28,849 bases of DNA from an uncultured Verrucomicrobiae bacterium (lineage in GTDB: Bacteria; Verrucomicrobiota; Verrucomicrobiia; Verrucomicrobiales; Akkermansiaceae), in NCBI GenBank assembly GCA_937957985.1, contig CALGOH010000010.1, forward strand, positions 1 through 28,849. Direction: 5' to 3'. The position numbers and the translations under genes are program-made. Below, piece after piece: positions 13,687 to 22,700 of this stretch (positions within the stretch are counted from its first letter, which is position 1; each line of letters opens with the position of its first letter). The notes below the pieces were generated by a model that ran no database searches, was not told where the DNA came from, and was given only the letters and a program-made list of their open reading frames with translations.

Positions 13687-16198
13687 GTGAAGTGGCGGAC
13701 GCTTTCGTCTCGGCCAGCGGCACAAGGCGGACGGGTCCGAGCAGCCCGGCGGGAAGCTCGGGACGGGCCGGGGCGAGCAGGTTGGCGACGCGGATGCTCA
13801 GGGTGTTGGTGCCGGGCTTCAGCATCGGGCCGACGTCAAAGCGGTGGGGCGGGGCGAAGGCGATGCCGGCGGGGAGGCCGTTGAGGTGGATCTCGGCGCT
13901 GTGGGCGACCTCGCCGAGATCGAGCTGCCAGTGGCCCTCGCCAGGGTCGGGCATCTCGAACTCGATGGTGTAGCGGGCGACGCCCGTGAAGTCCGCGACC
14001 GCGGGATCGGCGAGGGTTTTCCAAGAGCCGAGCACCGGGGTGGCCACCGGCCCGGGCCGTGTCGGGCCGCCTTCGAGGAACTCGACATTCCAGATGCCGG
14101 CGATCGGGACGGGTCTGCGGTCGGGGACCAACTCCTTCCATGCCGTGTCGGCCTCGCGGGCGTCGCGGTAGGTGCGGAGGATGCGCGATTCGCCGGGGGC
14201 GAGCTGCAGGCGGACCGAGGGGCCGGTCTCGCTCTGGCGGACATCGGTAAAGCCGGAGCGGCCGGGAAAGCGCGGATCGAGAAGCCGCACGGCGGCGGCC
14301 GGGGTGGCCAGCGGGACCCACGCGTCGAGCTGGCGTTCGCCGGTGTGGACGACGAAGTAGTGGTGACCGTCGGCATGGCTGCGACGCACGAAACGAAGCC
14401 CGTGGCCGGCCATCGCCTCGATGCGGGCGCCGAGCGCGGCGGCGAGGTCGAGCGGGTCGCGACTTTCGCTGGCGGCCGCGTCGGGCATGTCCCGGATGGC
14501 GCCGATCAGCGTGCCGCGGCGGATGTCCGGTGAGGGCAGCCCCGGCACGTCGCGCGGCCATTCCCCGAGCACGCCGATGCGGGCACCGGCCCGGGCGAGG
14601 TCGAGCAGCTTGGTGGCGGTCGTCTCGGGCAGACGCCGTACTTCGGGCAGGACGATCCCGGCGTAGGAGAGTCCGCCGAGGATGATCCGGCCGTCGGCGG
14701 CCACGGCCTGGCGCAGCAGGCGGTCGCTGACGATGTCGAAATCCACCCCGCCGTTCTCATACGCCCGGGCGGCCCGGTGGAATCCGGTGGGCTCGAGCCA
14801 GCGTTCGCGCCCGGCCGGATCGTCGGGCATGCCGTCGCGCTCGATGTGGAAATCGTGGGCCGGAAAGTAGAGCAGCAGGTCGGGATCCGGAGCGCCGGTC
14901 TGGAGGACGCTCTGGCAGCGGTCGACGTAGGCGGTGAACGACCCGAGGTGACGCCAGAGACCGGTGCCGGGATCGAGCGGTGCGGTGGTTTCCCGCGTGC
15001 CGCGTCCGTCGAGGATGAGCTGGTTCGCTCCCGCCAGCCACAGGCGGTCGGCGGTGGCCTTGAGCAGCGCGGGGGTGAGCAGGCGGTCGGTGCGGAAGCT
15101 GCCTTGGACGAGCGGCTTGAAGGTGAGGTGGGCGGCCGAGGCGGCGAAGCGGGCGGTGACCGGTGGCGGGCCCTCGTTCCCGATCTCGACGATCATCCCC
15201 GGAATGTCGGCAACCGCGTGGACATCGAGCGGATGTCCGGGGTCGCCGGCGAGCAGGCTGCGGCTGAGCGATCCGCTCGCACGGGTCCGCGTGTGCCAGG
15301 CGAGGAGGGTCTCGTAGCGCAGGTCGTCGAGTGTTTCGCGGTAGTCTCCCATCACGCGTTCGACGGTCCCGCCGGCGGCGTCGCCGAGCAGGGCGGGCAG
15401 GTGTTCCCGCAGGTCGTAGCCGCGCAGGCGCTGGAAGGCGGGGACCAGCGCCGACGACCAGTCGGCGTCGGTGACGACGCTGCGCTCGAGCACGCGGGCG
15501 CGGGGCTGGACCGCGAACGAGAAGCGCTCGTCGAAGCGTCCGATGCGCTCGGCGGCGGCGGCCGGCGAGAACGGATCGAGGCGGTTGCCGATCGGTTGGT
15601 GGATCGCGCCGTAGATCCGCCACACGCCGGGCGGCGCTTCCCACCGCAGGTGCCGGGTTCCAGGATCGATGAAATCGGAGAGGTCGATGGGGGCGCCCTC
15701 CTTCGGCCAGGCCCCGAGGCAGTCGATTTCGCCAGGCGGAAGTTCGAGATCCACCGGCCCGGTGGCGACGGTGGCGATGAGCGGGGCAAGCCGTCGTTCG
15801 CGTGCGATCCCGAGGTCGGCGGGTGCCGCCGGCGCGGGACCGGTCTGGGTGGCGAGGTCGAAGCCGATATCGAGTTCGCCGCAGGCTTCGGCGGCGAGTC
15901 GGCAGCGTTCGATCCAACCGGGGTCCGGCCACAGTTGTCCGGGGTCCGGTCCGACCGGCACGATCTCCACGCCGCCGAAGCCCGCCCCGGCGATGGATTT
16001 CAGGAAGGGCACCGGATCTTCGGGAGAATCGCCCGAGGCGGGCCAGCGCCAGCGCAGCCAGGGCCGCGACTCCGGGTCGATCCCGGGCCATTCCGGCAGG
16101 GGGGCGACCTCGGCCCCATCGTCCTCCGGCCACGGCGGCAACTCCGGATCCTGGGCGGGGACCGGAAGCGTGAGCAGCAGCGGAAGCAGGCGCAGCAT
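13607..16198 (-). CDS. Secreted glycoside hydrolase, GH106-like (alpha-L-rhamnosidase-related)
   Basis: An 863-residue protein with a signal peptide (MLRLLPLLLTLPVPAQ). Near the N-terminus WLRWRWPASG and IAGAGFGGVEIVPVG match the start of the barrel in GH106-like enzymes, which share WWP/GFGGVEI-type motifs. The C-terminal 130 residues (GVARYTIEFEMPD ... HLNGLPAGIAFAPPHRFDV) form a GH2-type galactose-binding jelly roll. The frame is open 58 codons upstream of the ATG at 16198, but only this start gives a signal peptide. Its 3' end overlaps the convergent LysR gene by 80 bp. Together with the GH78-like gene at the left end it suggests use of rhamnose-containing polysaccharide, though GH106-like proteins of this phylum are often uncharacterised. 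Confidence 0.8.
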   Translation of the reverse strand: MLRLLPLLLTLPVPAQDPELPPWPEDDGAEVAPLPEWPGIDPESRPWLRWRWPASGDSPEDPVPFLKSIAGAGFGGVEIVPVGPDPGQLWPDPGWIERCRLAAEACGELDIGFDLATQTGPAPAAPADLGIARERRLAPLIATVATGPVDLELPPGEIDCLGAWPKEGAPIDLSDFIDPGTRHLRWEAPPGVWRIYGAIHQPIGNRLDPFSPAAAAERIGRFDERFSFAVQPRARVLERSVVTDADWSSALVPAFQRLRGYDLREHLPALLGDAAGGTVERVMGDYRETLDDLRYETLLAWHTRTRASGSLSRSLLAGDPGHPLDVHAVADIPGMIVEIGNEGPPPVTARFAASAAHLTFKPLVQGSFRTDRLLTPALLKATADRLWLAGANQLILDGRGTRETTAPLDPGTGLWRHLGSFTAYVDRCQSVLQTGAPDPDLLLYFPAHDFHIERDGMPDDPAGRERWLEPTGFHRAARAYENGGVDFDIVSDRLLRQAVAADGRIILGGLSYAGIVLPEVRRLPETTATKLLDLARAGARIGVLGEWPRDVPGLPSPDIRRGTLIGAIRDMPDAAASESRDPLDLAAALGARIEAMAGHGLRFVRRSHADGHHYFVVHTGERQLDAWVPLATPAAAVRLLDPRFPGRSGFTDVRQSETGPSVRLQLAPGESRILRTYRDAREADTAWKELVPDRRPVPIAGIWNVEFLEGGPTRPGPVATPVLGSWKTLADPAVADFTGVARYTIEFEMPDPGEGHWQLDLGEVAHSAEIHLNGLPAGIAFAPPHRFDVGPMLKPGTNTLSIRVANLLAPARPELPAGLLGPVRLVPLAETKASATSLTGPFPDPAHSPPAHPPADSESAGSE

Positions 16199-16262
16199 CT
16201 TGCGGGAGCGATGGCAGCACTCCCGGACGCCCGATCCAATCCCGAACGCCGCGAAAAGCCTC

Positions 16263-16290
16263 TTGCCCGCTGATTCGCAAACCTTAAGCA
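16263..16290 (+). promoter_or_regulatory. Candidate promoter of parC
   Basis: TTGCCC (16263-16268), 16 bp, TAAGCA (16285-16290); the ATG is at 16303. It lies in the 104-bp gap divergent to the glycosidase, for which I found no convincing promoter. Confidence 0.35.
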
Positions 16291-16302
16291 TCGGCCCAGC
16301 CG

Positions 16303-18276
16303 ATGACCCCGGATCCCGACCAGCACGTCTCGCTCGGCGAGATGTATTCGGATTATTTCCTCGATTACGCATCCTACGTGATCCTCGAGCGGGCGGTGCC
16401 GCACCTCGGTGATGGGTTGAAACCCGTCCAGCGCCGGATTCTTCACTCGATGAAGGAATTGGATGACGGCCGCTACAACAAGGTCGCCAACCTCATCGGC
16501 AACACGATGAAGTATCACCCGCACGGCGACGCCGCGATCGGCGACGCCACGGTGAACCTCGGCCAGAAGGACCTGCTCATCGACACCCAGGGGAACTGGG
16601 GCAACACGCTCACCGGCGACGGCGCCGCCGCCCCGCGCTACATCGAGGCGCGGCTGACCAAGTTCGCGCTCGAGGTGCTCTTCAATCCGAAGACGACCGA
16701 GTGGACGCCGAGCTACGACGGGCGGAACAAGGAGCCGATCACGCTGCCCTCGAAGTTTCCCGTGCTGCTCGCCCAGGGCGTGGAAGGCATCGCGGTGGGT
16801 CTGGCGTGCAAGATGCTGCCGCACAACTTCAACGAGATCATCGACGGCTGCATCGCCGCCCTTCGGAAGCAGAAGTTCGAGCTGCTGCCGGACTTTCCCA
16901 CCGGCGGCATCATGGACGCCAGCGACTACCGCGACGGCCTGCGCGGCGGCAAGGTGCGGGTGAGGGCGCGGATCTCGGTCGAAAAGAAGGGCCTGCTGCG
17001 CATCACCGAGATTCCCTTCGGCACGACCACGGGCGGGCTGATGGAGTCCATCGTCGCCGCCGGCGACAAGGGGAAGATCAAGATCTCGAAGATCGAGGAC
17101 AACACCGCCGAGCATGCCGACATCATCGGCTATCTGCCGAGCGGCGCGGATGCCGAGACCACGCGCGACGCGCTCTTCGCCTTCACCGATTGCGAGATGG
17201 GCATCTCGCCCAACGGCTGCGTGATCACCGGGGGCAAGCCGAAGTTCATGGGGGTCACCGAGATCCTCAAGGCCAGTGCTTTCCAGACCCGCGACCTGCT
17301 GGAGCAGGAGCTCAAAATCCGCCTCGGCGAACTCAACGAGAAGTGGCATTTCAGCTCGCTGGAAAAGATCTTCATCGAGAACCGCATCTATCGCGATATC
17401 GAGGAGTGCGAGACCTGGGAGGCGGTGATCGACGCGATCGACAAGGGCCTCAAGCCCTTCAAGAAGCTGCTCAAGCGCGAAGTGACCGAGGACGACATCG
17501 TCCGGCTCACCGAAATCAAGATCAAGCGGATCTCCAAGTACGACTCCTTCAAGGCCGACGAGGAGATCAACAAGCTCGAGGAGGCGATCGCCGAGACCGA
17601 GAAGAACCTGAAGAGCCTGACGAAGTTCACGATCAACTGGTTCAAGGACATCAAGAAGCGCTACGGCAAGGGGCGCGAGCGGAAGACGGAGATCGCCTCG
17701 TTCGAGAAGGTCGATCGCACCCAGGTGGTGGCGGCGACCGAGACGCTGTATCTCGACGAGAAGAACGGCTTTGCCGGCTACGGACTGAAGAAGGAGAAGC
17801 CGATCGAGAAGTGTTCGACGCTCGACGACATCATCGCCTTCAGCGCCGACGGAAAGATGAAGGTCGTGAAGGTGGCGGAGAAGGTCTTCGTCGGCCATCG
17901 CCCCGTGCATGTCGCCGTGTTGCGCAAGGAGGAGGATCTCATCTATTCGATGATCTACCGCGACGGAAAGGACGGGCCGCTGCTGGCCAAGCGCTTCCGG
18001 GTCGGCGGCGTGACCCGCGACAAGGAGTACGACCTCACGCCCGGGAAAAAGGGTTCGCGGATCTTCTATTTCGCCGTGCACGACAGCGAACAGGCGAGCA
18101 ACGACCAGATGCTCGTGGTGCACATCAAGCCGGCGCTGCGCCTGCGCAACCTGAGCCGCCCGTTCCATTTCGGCGAGCTCGCCATCAAGGGCCGCGGCAG
18201 CCGCGGCAACATCATCACCAAGCACGCCGTCGATCGGATCGTGCGCGCCTCGAAGGATTTCGAGCTGGAAGGGTAG
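16303..18276 (+). CDS. parC: DNA topoisomerase IV subunit A (ParC), short Bacteroidetes-like form
   Basis: A 657-residue type IIA topoisomerase breakage-reunion subunit. It has PVQRRILHSM, the active-site Tyr113 with Arg112 (AAAPRYIEARLT), and LLAQGVEGIAVGL. The tower/coiled-coil region runs to about 480 and a short C-terminal domain follows. No GyrA box (QxRRGGKG) is visible, so ParC is favoured over GyrA. The helix-4 stretch is HPHGDAAIGD: alanine 77 occupies the place of the quinolone-contact serine of E. coli GyrA Ser83. The sequence and length resemble ParC of Bacteroidetes. ParC pairs with ParE to unlink replicated chromosomes. No parE lies next to it in this window, which is unusual for operon-type parEC. 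The next gene converges on it. Confidence 0.92.
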   Translation: MTPDPDQHVSLGEMYSDYFLDYASYVILERAVPHLGDGLKPVQRRILHSMKELDDGRYNKVANLIGNTMKYHPHGDAAIGDATVNLGQKDLLIDTQGNWGNTLTGDGAAAPRYIEARLTKFALEVLFNPKTTEWTPSYDGRNKEPITLPSKFPVLLAQGVEGIAVGLACKMLPHNFNEIIDGCIAALRKQKFELLPDFPTGGIMDASDYRDGLRGGKVRVRARISVEKKGLLRITEIPFGTTTGGLMESIVAAGDKGKIKISKIEDNTAEHADIIGYLPSGADAETTRDALFAFTDCEMGISPNGCVITGGKPKFMGVTEILKASAFQTRDLLEQELKIRLGELNEKWHFSSLEKIFIENRIYRDIEECETWEAVIDAIDKGLKPFKKLLKREVTEDDIVRLTEIKIKRISKYDSFKADEEINKLEEAIAETEKNLKSLTKFTINWFKDIKKRYGKGRERKTEIASFEKVDRTQVVAATETLYLDEKNGFAGYGLKKEKPIEKCSTLDDIIAFSADGKMKVVKVAEKVFVGHRPVHVAVLRKEEDLIYSMIYRDGKDGPLLAKRFRVGGVTRDKEYDLTPGKKGSRIFYFAVHDSEQASNDQMLVVHIKPALRLRNLSRPFHFGELAIKGRGSRGNIITKHAVDRIVRASKDFELEG

Positions 18277-18282
18277 GGTTCG

Positions 18283-18380
18283 GGAGAATCGACCTTGCCC
18301 CGGCGTGCCGTAGCCTTGGCGAAGGCGGCTGTCGATCCATGACCCTGTGTCTGGTTGATCGACAGGAATGTCGATTCTCC
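18283..18380. repeat. Nested inverted repeats with a dispersed GCCGTAGCCTTGGCGAAGGC element
   Basis: The convergent gap between parC and the dehydrogenase holds an outer 11-bp inverted repeat GGAGAATCGAC (18283-18293)/GTCGATTCTCC (18370-18380). Inside are two competing hairpins: CTGTCGATC (18329-18337)/GATCGACAG (18357-18365), and ATCGACA/TGTCGAT around GGAA (18358-18375). The segment GCCGTAGCCTTGGCGAAGGC (18307-18326), itself holding a GCCTT/AAGGC hairpin, resembles a repeat that I recall as widespread in Verrucomicrobia; its translation contains AFAKATAR. No T-tract follows, so it is not a standard terminator. Confidence 0.6.
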
Positions 18381-18384
18381 GGAA

Positions 18385-19461
18385 TCACATCGGCTCCAGT
18401 CCGGGCTTGCCGATCTCGGCGGCGAGTTCGTTGAACTCGGCGATCTCGGCCGCGGTGAAGTGCAGGCCACCGGCGGCGTCGGAGCGCTTGCGGGCCTCGG
18501 CCTCGAACTGGCCGGGCAGGATGCAGCCCTCGTTGCCGTGGCCGAAGATGTCGGCCAGGACGGCCTTGAGGTTCTTCATCTGGTCGCGGCCCTTGGCGAA
18601 GGCACCGCCGGCGATGGCCTCGGGGTGGATGACCTGGAAGTAGAAGGCGGTCGTCGTCTTTTCCCCCTCGGGGGCCTGCGCGGCACGACCGCGGATGGTC
18701 GGCAGCGAACCGCCGATCAGGGCACCGTAGAGTTCGTTGAGCAGGCACATGGCGTAGCCCTTGTGGGCGCCGAAGGGGAGCAGCGCCGCCACCTCGTTCG
18801 GATCGGTGGTCGGGTTGCCGTCCTTGTCCACCGCGGCATTGGGCGGGAGCGGCTGGCCCTCGCGCTTGAGCGCCTGCACGCGACCCATCGCGACCACCGA
18901 GGTGGCCCAGTCGCTGACCAGCGGGAAACCTACGGCATCCGTCGTAGGAAAGCCCCACGAGTGGGGGTTGGTGCCGAGCGTGGGGAACCTGCCGCCGAAG
19001 GGCACGACCTCGGCCAGCGCCGAGGTGCAGTTGGTGTAGGCGATGTAGCCGCGCTCGGCGGCCTCCATCACGTAACCGCCGCCCCACAGGTAGTGGAAGG
19101 CGTTGTCCACGGCGACCTGGCCGATGCCGTACTCGTCGGCGAGCTCGATGCAGCGGTCGATGGCGCGGTAGGCGACCGACTGGCCGAGCTTCTTGTTGGC
19201 GTTCCACACCTCGCTGCCCTTGAAGCGCGTTTCGACGACCTCGATCTCGGCACCGGGAGTACAGCCGCCGACCGCCGAACCGAACAGGTGGTCGAGGTGC
19301 AGGCCCTTGAGCGCGTGGTGGGTGCGGATCCCGTGGCGGGCGGCCTCGGCGGCCAGCTTGGCGCCCTCGGCGGCTTCGTCGGCGGTGAAACCACGGGCTT
19401 GGTAGGCGGCGGCAACAAGGGCGTCGTGGGCTTCGCGGGAGACGGTCAGGAAGTCGGACAT
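18385..19461 (-). CDS. Ldh2/MDH2-family NAD(P)-dependent oxidoreductase (malate/L-lactate dehydrogenase type)
   Basis: A 358-residue cytosolic protein of the type 2 malate/lactate dehydrogenase family, which also includes ureidoglycolate and 2,3-diketo-L-gulonate reductases. Recognised elements are ARHGIRTHH near residue 46, which holds the conserved N-terminal histidine region, GTNPHSWGFP (GTNP motif for nucleotide binding), and PFGAHKGYAMCLLNELYGAL, equal to the family's PxGGxKGYGLA block. The true substrate cannot be read; these enzymes reduce 2-keto acids or oxidise 2-hydroxy acids with NAD(P)H. The ATG at 19461 is chosen because the family similarity starts there. The gene is convergent with parC and divergent from smc, and looks monocistronic. 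Confidence 0.88.
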   Translation of the reverse strand: MSDFLTVSREAHDALVAAAYQARGFTADEAAEGAKLAAEAARHGIRTHHALKGLHLDHLFGSAVGGCTPGAEIEVVETRFKGSEVWNANKKLGQSVAYRAIDRCIELADEYGIGQVAVDNAFHYLWGGGYVMEAAERGYIAYTNCTSALAEVVPFGGRFPTLGTNPHSWGFPTTDAVGFPLVSDWATSVVAMGRVQALKREGQPLPPNAAVDKDGNPTTDPNEVAALLPFGAHKGYAMCLLNELYGALIGGSLPTIRGRAAQAPEGEKTTTAFYFQVIHPEAIAGGAFAKGRDQMKNLKAVLADIFGHGNEGCILPGQFEAEARKRSDAAGGLHFTAAEIAEFNELAAEIGKPGLEPM

Positions 19462-19514
19462 GCGGCGAGAAGACGTGCGGTTGTATGACAAATCAAGGCG
19501 CAAGTGCGGGGATC

Positions 19515-19542
19515 TTGAACTTGCGGCCGACTGGGGTAGGCT
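19515..19542 (+). promoter_or_regulatory. Candidate distal smc promoter
   Basis: TTGAAC (19515-19520), 16 bp, TAGGCT (19537-19542), the same pattern as at 1561. The resulting leader would be about 180 nt and would include an AT-rich stretch (about 19553-19630). A weaker second candidate, TTCCTG-N16-TAGGCT, lies at 19642-19669, nearer the ATG. Apart from these, the 266-bp gap between the dehydrogenase and smc shows no gene. Confidence 0.45.
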
Positions 19543-19727
19543 GTGCAGATTGGTTAAGGAAATCTAAGCATTGAGAAACACAATTTGTGGTATCGGTTTT
19601 CATATATCGACACAACAAGTAGTATTCCGACCGCTGGAAGCTTCCTGCGTCCGAGTTGGCGGCTAGGCTGGGGAAAGCTTCGGATTCCGTCCGGGCTGCC
19701 TCCTATCGAACCTCAACCTTCCTCTCC

Positions 19728-22700
19728 ATGTATCTCAAATCCCTCGACATCCACGGCTTCAAGTCGTTTGCCGACAAGACCCGCTTTGAATTCCACGAAG
19801 GCGTCACCGGAATCGTCGGCCCGAACGGCTGCGGCAAGTCGAACGTGGTCGATGCGATCCGCTGGGTCCTCGGCGAAACCTCGGCCAAGGCGCTGCGGGG
19901 CGGCGAGATGGCGGACGTCATTTTCAACGGCACCGAGAAGCGCAAGCCGCTCGGGATGGCGGAGGTCACGCTGACGATGGCCGACTGCGAGGAGCCGCTC
20001 GGCGTGGACTACAACGAGGTGGCGATCACCCGCCGGGTGTTCCGCGACGGCAAGGGCGAGTACCGGATCAACGGCACGCTCTGCCGGCTGAGGGACATCC
20101 ACAACCTCTTCATGGACACCGGGATCGGGCGCACCGCCTACTCGATCATGGCGCAGGGTCAGATCGACCAGATCCTGTCGTCCAAGCCGGAGGAACGCCG
20201 CGCGGTGTTCGAGGAGGCGGCGGGGATCACGAAGTACAAGCGCGAGAAGAAGGACGCGCTGCGCAAGCTGGAGTACACCGAGGCGAACCTGCTGCGGGTG
20301 AGCGACGTGCTCGCCGAACAGGAGCGGCGGATGAATTCGCTGAAGCGTCAGGTGTCGAAGGCGCGCCGCTACCAGACGCTGGCGGCCGACGTTCGCATCC
20401 TCGACACCCATCTCGCGCACAAGCGCTTCGTCGAGCAGGGCGCGGAATTGGAGGAGCTCAAGAATTCGATTCGCTCGCTCGAAGCCAACGAGGACAAGCT
20501 CGAGCGCGACATGGAGCCGAAGGAACTGGCGGTGGCCGAGGCGCGCGAGAACGCCCGCAATTTCGAGAGCGAGCTGGCGGAGCTGCGTCAGGAACTCAAC
20601 GACCACCGCAACGAACTCGCGAGCGCCGAGGGCCGCATCGCGTTCAACAACGAGCGCAAGGCCGAGCTGGAGGGCCGGATTTCGCAGAACAGGGAGGAGA
20701 TCGAGGCGACGCGGCGGAAGCTGGAGCAGCAGGAATTCGACTTCACCGCGGCCAACGAGGCGCTCGACCAGCTCGCGCGCCGGATCGCCGAAATGGAGAT
20801 CCAGCTTTCCGACCAGGAAGAGCGCACCCGGACGGCCCGCGAGCAGCGCGCACAGACCGAGAACAAGCTGCACGAGGCGCGGGCCGAGTCGAACCGCACG
20901 CAGACGTCCATCGCCTCGATGCAGGCGAAGATCGAAAGTTCGCAGGCGCAGCTCGAGACCAACCGCGAGCGAGCGCGTCAGCTCGCCGAGGAGGAGGAGC
21001 GCCTGGGGCACGAGCTCGAGAGCGCCGGCGAACGGGTGTCGGAGATCGAGGGAATGCTGAAGGAGCACGCCTCGCGATCCGCCGAACTGGAGGAGGCGTT
21101 CCAGACTGCCGAGCGGAAATACCAGCACGGTCGCGGCGACCTGGACGCTTCGCGTTCCGCGGCCTCCGACGCGCACAAGGCGCTGGCACAGCGCTCGTCG
21201 CGGCTGGAGGTGCTGCGCCAACTGGTGGACCGCGGCGAGGGCTTCGAGGCGGGCACGCGGCAGGTCCTCGACGGCCTCGATGATCCGGACCGGTTCAAGG
21301 CCGGTGTCGAGGGGGTGCTGGCGAGCTTCATCGAGGCCGATCCTTCGTGCGCGCGTGCGGTCGAGGCGGCGCTGGGCACGCATCTTCAAACGGTGCTGGT
21401 TTCCGACGCCGGCCTGGCCGAGGCGCTGATCCAGCGTCTCTCCGAGAAGAAGCTCGGTCATGCGGCGGTGCTGCCGCGGAATTTCGTCCGGGCCAGCGGC
21501 GGGACGCAGATGGAGGCGGTGCCGGAGGGCGCGCTGGGCTGGGCGCTCGACAAGGTGAAGGTCGATTCGAAGGTCCGCGGAGTGGTCGAACGGCTGCTCG
21601 AACGGGTGCTGGTCGTCGGTGATCTCGGAACCGCGCTGCGCCTGCGCGGCGATTGGCCGGGGGTCGTCTTCGCGACCACGGCGGGCGAGTTGGTCGAGGC
21701 CGAGGGCATCGTGCGCGGCGGGGCCGCCGGCGAGGGCGATGTTTCCGTGCTCGAGAGGCAGAACGAGGTGCGCGATCTCGAGGCCGAGGTGGCCGACCTG
21801 AACGCCTCCGAGGAACAGGCGAGAACCCGCGTCGGCGAGCTTGAAGCCGCGGTGACCGCCTGGCAGGAGGAGCTGGAGACCGCGCGCGACCGGGTGCAGC
21901 GCCACAAGGTCGAGCTTTCCACCCTGGAGGGGCAGCAGACGCTGGCCCGACGGGAACGGGAGAGCGTCGAGAGCAAGCTGGAGAACGTCCGCTGGGAGCG
22001 CGGTGAACTCGACAACCGCGAGAAGTCGGTGGTCGAGGGGCGGAGCAGTCTGGAGTCGGAATTGAAGGCCGCCCGCGAACGCTTCGAGGCGACCGAGGCC
22101 GACCAGCGGCGTCTGCAGGGACAACTCGACGATGCCCACCGCGACGAGGCGGAGCTGGCCGATGCGCTGGGCGAGATCCGCACCGCGCTGGCCGTGGAGC
22201 GCAAGGCGAAGCAGGCGCAGGAGGAACAGCAGCAGCCGATGGAGGCGCGGCTTGCCGAACTGCGCGAGATCGCGGTCCGCCGCGAAACCGAGATTCGCAG
22301 TTTCGTCGAACGCATCGAGGCCGCCGGAGGTGAGAACACGAAACTGGCGGACGAGGTCGAGAACCGCCGGGCCGAGGTCGATGATCTGGAAGTCGAACTG
22401 GAGTCGAGGGCGGGCAGGCGCAGCGAGCTGATGGAGGCGATCGACGTCGCCGAGGCCGCGCTTTCCGCCGCCCGCAAGGAGCATGCCCGCCTGGCCGAGC
22501 AGCGGGGACGGGAGGAAGTCGCGCTGACGAAGGTGGAACTCCGGCTGGAGAACCTGACGAACGCGGTGCTCGAACGCCACAATGTCGAGCTGGCGGCCTT
22601 CGAGCCGGACGCCCACGCGCTGCTCGCCTGCATCGATACCCAGAAGAAGGGAGCCGGCCGCGGCCGGGCCCGGATGGTCGAGGCGGGCGAGGAGGGTGAC

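Noticed and set aside
14777..16273. Open frame antisense to the GH106-like gene
   Set aside because: Gly/Asp/Arg-rich shadow; no start signal or family motif.
16000..18225. Open frame antisense to parC
   Set aside because: Leu/Asp/Val-rich shadow of a strongly conserved gene.
18329..18375. Hairpin in the parC/dehydrogenase gap as a terminator
   Set aside because: No T-tract follows on either strand; the structure fits a dispersed repeat better.
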